From contig NZ_JADPJL010000077.1 of assembly GCF_023073415.1 (NCBI RefSeq), forward strand, positions 111,991 to 175,990: DNA of 64,000 nt, given 5' to 3'. Source of the stretch: Bradyrhizobium sp. 190 (GTDB lineage: Bacteria > Pseudomonadota > Alphaproteobacteria > Rhizobiales > Xanthobacteraceae). Made by a program: the position numbers and the translations under genes. Positions within the stretch are counted from its first letter, which is position 1, and each line of letters opens with the position of its first letter. Below, piece after piece: positions 43,657 through 53,050 of the stretch. The notes under the pieces are model-generated. The model had not been told where the DNA came from, did no database searches, and saw nothing but the letters and a program-made list of their open reading frames with translations.

Positions 43657-44622
43657 TCAGCGCTGCCGCCGGAATGCGCCCGGGGTCATCCCGAGAAACT
43701 TGCGGTATTGACGGATGAAGTGGGATGGATCTGATAGCCCGACCCGCAGTCCGATCCCGCCGACGCTGATGCGATCGAACCGCGGCTCGCTCAGCATCCG
43801 TCGCGCCGCCGCCATCCTGCAATCGTTGAGCAGCCCGCTGAACGTCAGCCCCGCTTTGTTGAGGCAGCGATGCAAGGTCCGCTCCGAGACACGCAAATCC
43901 TCCGCGACCGCCACAGCCGTCAACCCCGGTTCGGCGTAACGCAGCCGGATGACACGGCCGATCTGGTCCAAGAGCTTCGCGCCATCGCGCTGCTCGGCGG
44001 GCGTGCCTGGAATCTCGCTGCCGAACCCAAGCGCCAGCAGCGCGCCGAGTTGGTCGGTCAACACTCGCGCCGGCAGCGGCTGGTCGGAGGCGAGCTTGGG
44101 CGTTAGCTGGCAGGCAAATGCGCTGAGCGCAGCACCCCAGCCGGCGCGACCGTCGATGCGCTGCCCGATGCGCTGCTCGGGATCTGATATCCACGATTCG
44201 ACCCAGTGGATCGGCAGCTCCAGCGACAGCGTGTCGGCGGTCACCGGAAAGTTGAATTCATAGCAGCGCCGGGAATCCAGCAGCACGAGATCCATCGGCC
44301 GCATCCGCGACGCGTGACCGTTCTGCATGACAGTCCAGTCGTTGTCGGTCTTGCACAGCAGGTAATAGTAGTTGGCCGTGCTGCGCGAGACGCTGGCTTT
44401 CCGGCGGTAGACGTGCTGCGCCGATCCCTGCACGCGGTTGATGCCGATCGTGTCGAGTTGCCCGCGCTGAACCGAGCAGTCGAAGCCCGATCGAACCTGC
44501 GTCGTGATATCCATTTCGAGAAAACATTCGCAGACGGCGCCGATCCAATAGTCCAGGCGCCGTTCAGGCTCGACCAGGCCGGTCGACCACGTCTCGATGC
44601 CTGCCGTCGTCCTGGCCGTCAT
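43657..44622 (-). CDS. AraC family transcriptional regulator
   Basis: 321 residues from the ATG at 44622 with GGAGGG; the frame beyond lies in a palindromic repeat. The N-terminal half is an AraC-binding-like domain (about 20-200, with DYWIGAVCECFLEMDI). The C-terminal 100 residues carry two helix-turn-helix motifs: AVAVAEDLRVSERTLHRCL and GLRVGLSDPSHFIRQYRKFL, ending GMTPGAFRRQR. The effector is unknown. Hydrolase genes lie on both sides on the same strand, so they are the first candidates for its targets. Confidence 0.9.
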   Translation of the reverse strand: MTARTTAGIETWSTGLVEPERRLDYWIGAVCECFLEMDITTQVRSGFDCSVQRGQLDTIGINRVQGSAQHVYRRKASVSRSTANYYYLLCKTDNDWTVMQNGHASRMRPMDLVLLDSRRCYEFNFPVTADTLSLELPIHWVESWISDPEQRIGQRIDGRAGWGAALSAFACQLTPKLASDQPLPARVLTDQLGALLALGFGSEIPGTPAEQRDGAKLLDQIGRVIRLRYAEPGLTAVAVAEDLRVSERTLHRCLNKAGLTFSGLLNDCRMAAARRMLSEPRFDRISVGGIGLRVGLSDPSHFIRQYRKFLGMTPGAFRRQR

Positions 44623-44707
44623 GACCCGCCCTCCGCGATCGACGTCGACCACCGGTTTCCCAGCTTGTTGGGCGCATGGCGGAGAGTCAATCGGTATGCG
44701 AGGCATC

Positions 44708-44796
44708 GTAGCCCGGATGGAGCGCAGCGCAATCCGGGACCTGTGCGCCCGGTCAGGCACCGGCCCCCGGATTTCGCTTCGCTACATCCGGGCTAC
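44708..44796. repeat. 31-nt-arm palindrome, family C (copy 2)
   Basis: It begins GTAGCCCGGATGGAGCGCAG and ends CTACATCCGGGCTAC. The arms pair with three mismatches over 31 bases around a loop of about 27. It reaches into the last few bases of the downstream-coordinate hydrolase gene (stop at 44793). Confidence 0.85.
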
Positions 44797-45509
44797 GCAG
44801 CGATCTTTTGCAGCAGCGCCATCAGCGTTTCCGGCGCAGTTACATTCGGCGAATGGCTGGCGTCGATCTCGTAATAGCTCCAGGCGGGATCGCCCTTCGT
44901 CATCCTGGCGAACGGCCCGAACGTATCGGCCGGCGTAATGCGCGTGGCGTAGATGTAGCTTCGCGGCAGCGTCAACGCGCCGCCCTGCAGCTTGAGTTTT
45001 GTTTCAAAGCATTTGATCGGCATGTCGACGCGGCGCGCGCTGAGCCATTCGACATCGGCAGGCGACGTATCCGGCGGCGTCGGGTTCGGCGGAACGCGCC
45101 AGCCATCACCGCTCTTGGCGAGCTCCTGCATCCGCGCCCGCGCGACCTCGTTCAGATCAAGCAGCGATTGGCCGTCCTGCGGCACGAAGGCGTCGACATA
45201 GATGAGTTGCCTGACCTTGTCGCGCGCACGGTCTGCAACGCCGGTAGCAACCATGCCGCCATAGCTGTGGCCGATCAGCACGATGTCGCGCAGGTCCTCG
45301 TATTTGATGACGTTCAGCATGTCCTCGATATGCGAATTGAGATCGATCGATGCATTGGCCAGATGCGCGCGTTCGCCGAGACCCGTATAGGTGGGCGTCA
45401 CCAGACGATGCCCGGCCGCCTGCATTAGCGGGTGCATCTTCTTCCAGACCCAGCCCGCGGACCACGCGCCGTGACAGACGAGAAATGTTTTCGAAGGAGT
45501 TGTGCTCAT
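44793..45509 (-). CDS. Alpha/beta hydrolase (esterase-like), copy 2
   Basis: 238 residues. Motifs: FLVCHGAWSAGWVWKKMHPL, nucleophile elbow GHSYGG near residue 95, and a catalytic-type histidine in EIDASHSPNV near the C-terminus. It is clearly a paralogue of 42811-43539, though its middle is different. Its stop codon falls at the edge of a family C palindrome, which thus contributes its last bases. It is divergent from the TauE/SafE gene. Substrate unknown. Confidence 0.85.
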   Translation of the reverse strand: MSTTPSKTFLVCHGAWSAGWVWKKMHPLMQAAGHRLVTPTYTGLGERAHLANASIDLNSHIEDMLNVIKYEDLRDIVLIGHSYGGMVATGVADRARDKVRQLIYVDAFVPQDGQSLLDLNEVARARMQELAKSGDGWRVPPNPTPPDTSPADVEWLSARRVDMPIKCFETKLKLQGGALTLPRSYIYATRITPADTFGPFARMTKGDPAWSYYEIDASHSPNVTAPETLMALLQKIAA

Positions 45510-45612
45510 CGGGCCGTTTCCACCGGGTTGTTGTTGAAGGCTTCAATTGCGATAGTACCCGTCCGTCGCGTGGTGTAAACGTCGCCGCAATGATCAAGAA
45601 CAAGAGACAGTA

Positions 45613-46356
45613 ATGGACGTCGCCACCTACGCGATCCTGCTTGCCGGCGCGCTCGCCGGTGGCTTCGTCTCAGGTCTCGCCGGTTTCGGCACGGCGCTGA
45701 TGGCGCTGGGGATCTGGCTATACATCCTGCCGCCCGCGATTGCCGTGCCGCTGGTGCTGATCTGTTCGGTCAGCTCGCAGATCTCGACATTGCCGTTGAT
45801 GTGGAAGCTGCTCGACTTCAAGCTGGCCTTGCCGTTCGTGGCCGGCGGACTTGTCGGCATGCCGATCGGGGCGCTATTGGTCGCGCGCGCCGACCCGCAG
45901 GTTTTCAAGCTCAGCGTCGGCGTGATGCTGCTGGTGTTTCCGACCGCGCTCTATTTCATCCGCAAGCCGATGGCCTTTCGTTTCGGCGGCCGCATCGCCG
46001 ATGCCTGCGTCGGATTTGCCGGCGGCATTCTCGGTGGCCTTGCCGGCCTGTCGGGCCCGCTTCCGACCCTGTGGGCCAGCATACGCGGCTGGACCAAGGA
46101 TCAGCGCCGCGGCGTTTTCCAGATCTTCAACGGCACCGTGCTCGGCGCCGCGCTGATCCTGCAAGCCGCTACCGGTTTCGTGAAGCTGAACGTCTTCTGG
46201 TTGGCGCTGCTGGCGATGCCCGGCACACTGATCGGCGCTCGCCTCGGCATGCGAACCTACCAGGCCCTGAACGACCGCAATTTCTACGACGTCGTGCTGG
46301 CGCTGCTGTTTCTGTCAGGCGCCGGATTGGTGTGGAGCAGCATTGCTCCGAGATAG
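45613..46356 (+). CDS. TauE/SafE family membrane transporter
   Basis: 247 residues with about eight membrane segments. Repeated-half signatures are GGFVSGLAGFGTALMALGIW near the N-terminus and GGILGGLAGLSGPLPTLWAS in the second half, as in sulfite/sulfonate exporters of the TauE/SafE (DUF81) family. It probably exports a small sulfur or organic anion; the substrate cannot be read from the sequence. It stands between the hydrolase and an EamA gene on the same strand, with a 72-base gap. Confidence 0.88.
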   Translation: MDVATYAILLAGALAGGFVSGLAGFGTALMALGIWLYILPPAIAVPLVLICSVSSQISTLPLMWKLLDFKLALPFVAGGLVGMPIGALLVARADPQVFKLSVGVMLLVFPTALYFIRKPMAFRFGGRIADACVGFAGGILGGLAGLSGPLPTLWASIRGWTKDQRRGVFQIFNGTVLGAALILQAATGFVKLNVFWLALLAMPGTLIGARLGMRTYQALNDRNFYDVVLALLFLSGAGLVWSSIAPR

Positions 46357-46428
46357 CGGCGCATGGCCGCCATGTGCTCCGAGTAGATTGCTGTACGCTG
46401 ACCGGCAAAGCAGCTAACTAATCGCCTC

Positions 46429-47361
46429 ATGTCCTCCCCTGCGTCACGCGAGCGTCTCGGTCTGCTGCTGGGCTTCGTCGGCATGGCGATCTTCGGCGGC
46501 ACGCTACCGGCGACGCGGATCGCGGTTGCGGAAATTGATCCGATTGCACTGACCTCGCTGCGCACCGCGATCGCCGGGCTGTGCTCGCTGGCGCTTCTCC
46601 TCGTGTTGCGCCGCCCGCTGCCTCCGCGCGCACTGTGGCCGCAACTCGTGATCGCCATGCTCTGCGTCGCCATCCTGTTTCCACTGCTGATGTCGCTCGG
46701 GATGCAGCGGGTCGACGCCTCGCATGGCGGCGTGGTGCTGGGCGTGTTGCCGATCGCCACCGCGCTCGTCGCCGTCGCCGTCACCCATGAGCGGCCGAGG
46801 CCGCTGTTCTGGATCGCTTCCGTCGCCGGCGCCGCGCTGGTGATCATGTTTGCCTTGCGTCAAGGCGGCGGGGCGCTCGCGGCCGGCGACCTGTTTCTGT
46901 TCGCGTCCGTCGCTGTCGCCGCGATCGGCTACGCGTTCTCCGGCCGGCTCACGTCGCAGATGCCGGGCTGGGAGGTGATAAGCTGGGTGCTGGTCATCGC
47001 ACTGCCGCTCTCGATCCCCGCGGCCGCGCTGACCATGCCTTCCGACATCAGCCACATCGCGCTGAAGCCGTGGCTCGGGCTGCTCTATGTCGCGCTGTTC
47101 TCGCAATGGATCGGGTTCTTCGCATGGAACGCCGGCCTCGCAATGGGCGGCATCGCGCGGGTGTCGCAGATACAATTGCTGCAACCCTTCGTCACCTTTG
47201 CGCTCGCGGCATTGTTCAACGACGAGACCATCACGCTGCAGATCCTGCTGTTCGCCGCCGCCGTCGTGGTGACGGTTGCGATCTCGACGCGCACGCGCGC
47301 ATCTGTGGCGCCGGCGCCATCGAAGCAGGATCGGGAGCCGCCTCAGTTGGCGGCATCCTGA
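46429..47361 (+). CDS. DMT (EamA) family transporter
   Basis: 310 residues with ten predicted membrane segments and two EamA repeats (about 10-145 and 155-290). Motifs include FGGTLPATRIAVAEIDPI and, in the second repeat, SQWIGFFAWNAGLAMGGIAR. Such proteins move amino acids or other metabolites. The last 20 residues are polar. It overlaps the 3' end of the opposite-strand gene by 19 bases. Confidence 0.87.
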   Translation: MSSPASRERLGLLLGFVGMAIFGGTLPATRIAVAEIDPIALTSLRTAIAGLCSLALLLVLRRPLPPRALWPQLVIAMLCVAILFPLLMSLGMQRVDASHGGVVLGVLPIATALVAVAVTHERPRPLFWIASVAGAALVIMFALRQGGGALAAGDLFLFASVAVAAIGYAFSGRLTSQMPGWEVISWVLVIALPLSIPAAALTMPSDISHIALKPWLGLLYVALFSQWIGFFAWNAGLAMGGIARVSQIQLLQPFVTFALAALFNDETITLQILLFAAAVVVTVAISTRTRASVAPAPSKQDREPPQLAAS

Positions 47362-47744
47362 TCGATCAGTTTCGGGTGATCGGCCACCAATTCCGCCCTC
47401 GTCTTTTCCGACTGTACGGTGCGAAGCAGGACCCTCGCGGTTTTCAGATGATCTACCTGCACGCACAGCTTGATGATCTGGCTCACTGAAACGTCGCGCA
47501 TCGAATCGTCTGAGATTTGCATCGCTATTTCGAGCGCGCGCTTGATGGCGGCCTGGTATCGCTCGGCATCGGCGGCGAGCTTCTTCTCGGTATCGGGCCC
47601 GCCGGCCGCCACCAGCTTTTCCGCGATGGCGCCGGCGGAAGCACAAATATCGCGGATCTTCTGGACCGCACCGATATCGCCCAACGGTTGATCGTCGGCA
47701 ACTTCCCAGACTTCCGGCTGCCGTTCCCTATGAAACCAGCTCAT
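47343..47744 (-). CDS. Uncharacterised cytosolic protein, 133 residues
   Basis: Starts at the ATG at 47744 (MSWFHRERQPEVWEVADD) behind GAGAGGAC; the open frame reaches 47798. No membrane segment. It is largely helical, with a charged middle such as KKLAADAERYQAAIKRALEI. I know no family for it. It is convergent with the EamA gene (19-base overlap) and starts 64 bases past the ABC exporter stop on the same strand. Confidence 0.68.
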   Translation of the reverse strand: MSWFHRERQPEVWEVADDQPLGDIGAVQKIRDICASAGAIAEKLVAAGGPDTEKKLAADAERYQAAIKRALEIAMQISDDSMRDVSVSQIIKLCVQVDHLKTARVLLRTVQSEKTRAELVADHPKLIDQDAAN

Positions 47745-47807
47745 CGCGCAAGTCCTCTCGATGCCGGAAACATATTCCGACACCGAGCTGGACCGCAAGA
47801 ATGCACC

Positions 47808-49610
47808 TTACTCCGCTGCCGAGATGCGGCCGAACTCGGTCGCCTGCAGTTCGAACAGCCCGCGATAGATGCCGCCCGGACGCGCCGTCAGCGCCGCATG
47901 CGTCCCCTGCTCGACGATCTCGCCGCGGTCGAACACCAGGATGCGGTCGAGGCTGCGCACCGTCGACAGCCGGTGCGCGATCACGATCGAGGTGCGCCCT
48001 TTCATCAGCCGCTCCATCGCCTGCTGGATCAGGCCTTCCGATTCCGAATCGAGGCTCGAAGTCGCCTCGTCCAGGATCAGAACCGGCGCGTCCGCCAGGA
48101 ACGCACGCGCGAGCGCGACGCGCTGCCGCTCGCCGCCCGACAGCTTAACGCCGCGTTCGCCGACCAGCGTGCCGTAGCCTTTCGGCAGCCGCAGGATAAA
48201 GTCGTGCGCGTTGGCAAGCCGCGCCGCCTGCTCGATCGCAGCCATGCTGGCGCCCGGCCGGCCATAGGCGATGTTCTCGGCCAGTGTGCGGTGAAACAGG
48301 ATCGGGTCCTGCTGCACGATCGCGATTTGGCTGCGCAGCGAATGCTGCGTCGCTTTCGCGATGTCCTGACCGTCGATCAGGATCTTGCCGCCACTGACGT
48401 CGTAGAGCCGCTGCACCAGCTTGACGAAGGTGGTCTTGCCGGAGCCGGAACGGCCGACCAGGCCCACCCGTTCGCCGGCGCGGATCTCCACCGACAGGCC
48501 GTCATACAGCGGCGCGCGATGGCCGCCATAATGGAACGTCACGTCATCGAACACGATGCGCCCGCCCTGGATGTCGATCGGCTTGGCATCGGGCGCATCG
48601 GCAATGCCGATCGGCTCGCCATGGATCGCGACCAGCTCCTCCATGTCGTTCACCGAACGCTGCAGATTGTTGATGTGCATGCCGACGTCACGCAGGTAGG
48701 CGTGGATGATGTAGTAGCTGGTCAGCACATAGGTGACGTCGCCCGGCGTGGCGCGGCCCGCGATCCACAGCAGGATCGCGCCGCCGATTACCGACGCGCG
48801 AAAGCACAACAGCACCGCGAGCTGCGCCGTCGAGGTGTAATTGTAACGGTACCACGTCCGCCGCACACGCGTGCGCCACCGGCCGATGACGCCGGCCAGC
48901 CGCGCGTCCTCGCGCGCCTCCGCGCCGAAGGATTTCACCACCGCGTTGCAGGTCAGGGCGTCCGCCAGCGTACCGCCGACCTTGGTGTCCCAGGCGTTGG
49001 AGACGCGCGCGGCAGGGGCGATGTAGTTCATCGAGAACGCCAGCGTCATCGAGACGTAGATCACCGTGCCGACAGCGATGACCGCGCCGAGCACGGGCCA
49101 GTGCAGCCCAAGCAGGATCATTGAGCCCAGCAGCACCAGCAGCGACGGTGCCAGCGCCATCAGGATGGTGTCGTTGAGCAGGTCGAGCGCCCACATGCCG
49201 CGCGTGACCTTGCGCACGGTCGATCCTGCGAAGCTGTTGGCGTGCCAGTCGGTGGAGAAACGCTGCACGCGCGCGAACGCATCGCGCGACACGTCTGACA
49301 TGGTCTTCAGCGTGAACGGCACGATCGCCTGCAGGCCGATCAGCCGCAGGATCATCGACATGAGGCCGAGCGCCACGATCCCGCCGAAGGCAACGAACGC
49401 GGCATGCCGCGCCGCCGCGTCCGAAGTGCCCAAGGTCAGCGCATCGACCAGGCGGCCGGAGAAGATCGGCATGAACAGGTCGGCCGCCGTCGCGCCGAGC
49501 AGGCCACCGGCGACGATTGCGGCGCGGCCGGGCTGTTGCAGCCAGTGGCGAAACACGAACGGGATCACCACGCGTATTGCCGCAGGACGTTTGTCTTTAA
49601 GAGCGATCAT
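47808..49610 (-). CDS. ABC exporter, fused membrane and ATPase domains
   Basis: 600 residues. Six membrane segments cover about 30-310 (ABC_membrane type 1). The ATPase follows: Walker A GLVGRSGSGKTTFVKLV, Q-loop IAIVQQDPILFHRTLAENI, signature KLSGGERQRVALARAFL, Walker B PVLILDEATSSLDSESE and the H-loop VIAHRLSTVRSLD. It works as a homodimer or heterodimer, exporting lipid, drug or peptide. No partner half-transporter is adjacent, so a homodimer is likely. Confidence 0.93.
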   Translation of the reverse strand: MIALKDKRPAAIRVVIPFVFRHWLQQPGRAAIVAGGLLGATAADLFMPIFSGRLVDALTLGTSDAAARHAAFVAFGGIVALGLMSMILRLIGLQAIVPFTLKTMSDVSRDAFARVQRFSTDWHANSFAGSTVRKVTRGMWALDLLNDTILMALAPSLLVLLGSMILLGLHWPVLGAVIAVGTVIYVSMTLAFSMNYIAPAARVSNAWDTKVGGTLADALTCNAVVKSFGAEAREDARLAGVIGRWRTRVRRTWYRYNYTSTAQLAVLLCFRASVIGGAILLWIAGRATPGDVTYVLTSYYIIHAYLRDVGMHINNLQRSVNDMEELVAIHGEPIGIADAPDAKPIDIQGGRIVFDDVTFHYGGHRAPLYDGLSVEIRAGERVGLVGRSGSGKTTFVKLVQRLYDVSGGKILIDGQDIAKATQHSLRSQIAIVQQDPILFHRTLAENIAYGRPGASMAAIEQAARLANAHDFILRLPKGYGTLVGERGVKLSGGERQRVALARAFLADAPVLILDEATSSLDSESEGLIQQAMERLMKGRTSIVIAHRLSTVRSLDRILVFDRGEIVEQGTHAALTARPGGIYRGLFELQATEFGRISAAE

Positions 49611-49937
49611 GGCGTCATCCGGCTGCGCTTAAGGCACACGCCGGCTCCATCTGAATTGACGCGCGGTGGCCTAAGGCCGAACGCAAGCGTCGTTGAAATT
49701 AGCGTTAAGTCGTTGGGAAGCTTTGAAGATCAGGCGTCAGACCCGATCAGGGCCGGCGGAGATCGCGCTCAGTGACGCGATCGAAATACCAGCACGAGCA
49801 TCGGACGCGAGGGTGCGATCTGCGAATACATCGAAATCATGCAAATCTCCCCGGTTCGAGCGACAACGTGCTGCTTATAAATGCGTCGTGGGTGATTTGC
49901 AACATGACAAGGGCGTGATCGCGTATAGCCACGCCTG
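49611..49937. other. Gap between efflux MFS gene and ABC exporter, no clear gene
   Basis: 327 bases. A plus-strand frame at 49693-49941 has an unusual amino-acid mix and no clear Shine-Dalgarno, and I do not support it. An imperfect pair ATCATGCAAATC / GATTTGCAACATG is spaced by about 60 bases around 49833-49905. The ABC exporter promoter should be here. Confidence 0.35.
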
Positions 49938-51527
49938 CTAGTGCGCGTCGCCCCCGGCCGCCATCGCGGAAGGCTTTTTCAGAACCAGGACGAGCAGGCT
50001 CAGGCCGAAATAAAACACGGCCAGCAGGAAGAAGACGTCGCCATAGCCCATCACCACCGCCTGGCGATGCACGATCTGCGACAATTGCTTCAACGCCATC
50101 AGCGCGGCATCGCCCATGCCCTGCATGCGCTGGGTAAGCATGTTGAGCGTCTCGACCGCGGTGGCGTTGCCCCAGGTAACGCTGTCGTGCAGGCGCGAGA
50201 TGTGGAGGTCGGTGCGTTCGTTCAGCGCCTGGTTGATGACCGCCAGCCCCACCGCGCCGCCAAGATTGCGTGTCAGGTTGAACAGGCCGGAGGCGTTCTT
50301 CACCCGCTCCGGCGCCAGCGTCCCGAGCGCGATCGTGTTGGTCGGCACCATCGCCAGCATCATGCCGACGCCGCGCAGAATCTGCGGAATCAGCAATTCG
50401 TAGAAATCATAGTCACGGGTGATCCAGGTCATCTGGTAGGAGCCGAGCGCGAACAGCACCAGGCCGATCGCGATGAGGTAGCGCATGTCGTACTTCACCA
50501 TCAGCCGCCCCACGATCGGCGCGGTGAGGAACATGGCGATGCCCGAGACGAACATGGTCTCGCCGATCATCAGCGCGCTGTAGCCGCGCACTTCGGCCAG
50601 ATAGCGCGGATACAGGTAGGTCAGGCCGTAGAGCCCGATGCCGACACAGAACGAGATCAGACAGCCGACGCCGAAATTGCGGTCGGTGAAGGTTCTGATA
50701 TCGACGATCGGCTCCCTGACGGTGAGCACGCGCCAGAAGAAGGCGATCGCCGAGACCACACAGATCGCCGCGCAGATCGCAACCGAGGTGTCCTGCAGCC
50801 ACTCGGATTGCGGGCCCTCTTCCAGCACGTATTCCAGCGTACCGAGGAAGCCCGCCATGAACAAAAGGCCCCACCAGTCGAAATGCTCGAGCAGGGCGAA
50901 GTTCGGCCGATCGAAGTCGACCAGCGCGAGCACGCCGATGGTGATGCCGATGCCGGGGATGATGTTGATGAAGAACAGCCAATGCCAGGACATCATGCCG
51001 GTGATGTAACCGCCGATCGTCGGTCCGATGGTCGGCGCCAGCGTTGCGACCAATCCGATGATGGGACCGACGATGTGGAACTTCGAGCGCGGAAACACCG
51101 TATAGGCTGACGCGAACACGGTAGGGATCATGCCGGCGCCGAGAAATCCCTGGAGCGCGCGCCACAGGATCATCTGCTCAATGGTCGAGGCAAGCCCGCA
51201 AAAGAAGCTCGCGATAGTGAAGCCGGAGGCGGAAATCGCAAACAGCAAGCGGGTGCCGAACGCGCGCGACAGGAATCCGGACAGCGGGATCGCGATCACC
51301 TCGGCGATCAGGTAGGAGGTCTGCACCCACGATACTTCGCTGGAGCTGGCCGAAAGGCCGGCCTGGATCTCCGCCAGCGATGCCGAGACGATCTGGATGT
51401 CCAGGATCGACATGAACATCCCGAACACCATGATGAGAAACGCAAACAGCCGCCGCGGCGGGATGCGCTCGGAGGCTTCGGCGCCGGCGTTCATCATCGA
51501 AGGCGAAGCGGTGGTGGCGTCGGCCAT
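49938..51527 (-). CDS. DHA2 family drug efflux MFS permease (EmrB-like)
   Basis: 529 residues from the ATG at 51527; the frame continuing to 52085 overlaps the HlyD gene and is not real. Fourteen predicted membrane segments; motif A-like GFLSRAFGTRLLFAIS; motif C GPIIGLVATLAPTIGPTIGG; FFINIIPGIGITIG is typical of EmrB. It works with the periplasmic adaptor encoded just upstream (46-base gap) and an outer-membrane TolC-type channel encoded elsewhere. It expels hydrophobic drugs or acids. Control by the divergent TetR is likely. Confidence 0.93.
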   Translation of the reverse strand: MADATTASPSMMNAGAEASERIPPRRLFAFLIMVFGMFMSILDIQIVSASLAEIQAGLSASSSEVSWVQTSYLIAEVIAIPLSGFLSRAFGTRLLFAISASGFTIASFFCGLASTIEQMILWRALQGFLGAGMIPTVFASAYTVFPRSKFHIVGPIIGLVATLAPTIGPTIGGYITGMMSWHWLFFINIIPGIGITIGVLALVDFDRPNFALLEHFDWWGLLFMAGFLGTLEYVLEEGPQSEWLQDTSVAICAAICVVSAIAFFWRVLTVREPIVDIRTFTDRNFGVGCLISFCVGIGLYGLTYLYPRYLAEVRGYSALMIGETMFVSGIAMFLTAPIVGRLMVKYDMRYLIAIGLVLFALGSYQMTWITRDYDFYELLIPQILRGVGMMLAMVPTNTIALGTLAPERVKNASGLFNLTRNLGGAVGLAVINQALNERTDLHISRLHDSVTWGNATAVETLNMLTQRMQGMGDAALMALKQLSQIVHRQAVVMGYGDVFFLLAVFYFGLSLLVLVLKKPSAMAAGGDAH

Positions 51528-51573
51528 GATTTGCTCGAGGCAGGCGCCGGTCGTTAGCCGGCGCCCATAAAAA

Positions 51574-52863
51574 TTACTGCGGTTGAACCATCGCCGGAGC
51601 GTCGAGATCGGTCTCGCTGTCGGCGTCGGCCGCACCCTCACGGGTATCGACGGTGACATAGACCGACATGCCGGCGCGCAGCAGGTGCTGCTTCGCCACA
51701 TCCTTCGGGACGCGAATGCGAACCGGCAGCCGCTGCACGATCTTGGTGAAATTGCCGGTGGCGTTGTCCGGCGGCAGCAGCGTGAACACCGATCCCGCCG
51801 CCGGCGAGATGCTGTCGACGACGCCTGCAAATTTGCGATGACCGTAGGCATCGACCGAGATCTTGACCGGCTGGCCGGGACGGACGCGCTTGAGCTGGGT
51901 TTCCTTGAAATTGGCGTCGATGAAGACGTCATTGAGCGGCACCACGTTGGCGAGCCGCTGCCCTGCCTGGATGAAGTCGCCGGCATTGACGATGCGGTTG
52001 GCGAAGGTGCCGTCGATGGGGGCGCGCACCGCGGTGAAGGCAAGGTCGCGCTCCGCCTTGGCAAGCTGGGTCTGCAATTCGGCAAGTTGCGCGCGGGCCT
52101 CGGCCTGCTGCGCCTTCGTCACCTCGACATTGTCGCGCGCGGCTTCATAGGCGGCCTGCGCCGACTTCACCGCGGCAAGGCTCTGGTCGCGGCCGGCTTC
52201 GGAGACTTCGAAGGCGGCGCGCGAGGCAAAGCCCTTGGTGCTCAGCGTCTGCTGGCGATCGAAGTCGAGACCGGCGCGCTTCAGTGCCGCTTCGGACGAG
52301 GCAAGCTGTGCCTTGGTTTGCTCCACGGCGCTTTCCAGCGCCGTGACCTGATGGCCGATGCGGTCGATCGTCGCCTGCTGGGTCGCGATCTTGCTGCGCG
52401 CCGCTTCCACCGCAATGCGATAATCGCCGTCATCGATCCTGAAAATCACATCGCCGCTGCGAACGGTCGAATTGTCGGCAGGCAGAATTGCCGCGACATG
52501 GCCCGACACCCGGGCACCAAGCGTGGTGTTATTGGCGCGAACATAAGCGTTGTCGGTCGAGACATAGAAGCGCCCCACCAGGACGAAGTAGGCGCCGTAA
52601 GCGATCGCGGCCAGCGCGAGCAGTGCGAGCGCACCCACCATGACGAATTTGCGTTTGGCCGGTTTGGCCGCCGACGCATCTGTGGCGCTGGCGGGTGTCG
52701 CAACGGGTTGTTCGATGGTCGGCGCGCCGGGGGTCTCCGCGGGGCGGCGCCTCGCTTCTTCCGCAGCGGCGGTTCGTGGCTGGGCCGAGACTTCGGCTTC
52801 ATCCTCCGCCGTTTCGGGTCCGGCGCGAACGATGCGCGCGGCCTGCTCTCTCGCTGCGGCCAT
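51574..52863 (-). CDS. HlyD/EmrA-family membrane fusion protein
   Basis: 429 residues from the ATG at 52863, preceded by GGGGGG; an ATG at 52881 is also in frame. A 70-residue Ala/Pro/Glu-rich cytosolic stretch comes first, then one membrane anchor (FVMVGALALLALAAIAYGAY), the barrel-sandwich start GRFYVSTDNAYVRANNTTLG, a long coiled-coil hairpin (about 165-290), and the second half of the lipoyl and beta-barrel domain (FTAVRAPIDGTFANRIVN). It joins the EmrB-like permease with an outer-membrane channel. It is first in the operon, transcribed away from tetR. Confidence 0.93.
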   Translation of the reverse strand: MAAAREQAARIVRAGPETAEDEAEVSAQPRTAAAEEARRRPAETPGAPTIEQPVATPASATDASAAKPAKRKFVMVGALALLALAAIAYGAYFVLVGRFYVSTDNAYVRANNTTLGARVSGHVAAILPADNSTVRSGDVIFRIDDGDYRIAVEAARSKIATQQATIDRIGHQVTALESAVEQTKAQLASSEAALKRAGLDFDRQQTLSTKGFASRAAFEVSEAGRDQSLAAVKSAQAAYEAARDNVEVTKAQQAEARAQLAELQTQLAKAERDLAFTAVRAPIDGTFANRIVNAGDFIQAGQRLANVVPLNDVFIDANFKETQLKRVRPGQPVKISVDAYGHRKFAGVVDSISPAAGSVFTLLPPDNATGNFTKIVQRLPVRIRVPKDVAKQHLLRAGMSVYVTVDTREGAADADSETDLDAPAMVQPQ

Positions 52864-52942
52864 CACCGGCCCCCCATACAATATCGCGGTGCCAGCGAGC
52901 CTAATCCTTGCCGCGCGGTCACCATCGAGACAAAATGTAGCA

Positions 52943-52963
52943 TTGACCGAACGGTTCGGTCAA
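52943..52963. promoter_or_regulatory. Palindromic operator of the EmrAB-TetR intergenic region
   Basis: Two 10-bp arms (TTGACCGAAC and GTTCGGTCAA) are exact complements around a single central G. It lies in the 187-base divergent space between the HlyD gene and tetR, 80 bases from the HlyD start and 88 from the TetR start. Long dyads of this form are typical TetR operators, so it should be the site of the adjacent regulator, shutting both promoters. Confidence 0.75.
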
Positions 52964-53050
52964 GATACCCATTCAATGGCACAGACCATAAAGCGAAAAC
53001 ACATGCGGGCCTCACCCCGGGTTGAATTCTTTCGCGAGGAAGATAAACCA

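Noticed and set aside
49693..49941. 82-residue plus-strand frame between the efflux and ABC exporter genes
   Set aside because: No Shine-Dalgarno, unusual start codon, no domain; not supported as a gene.
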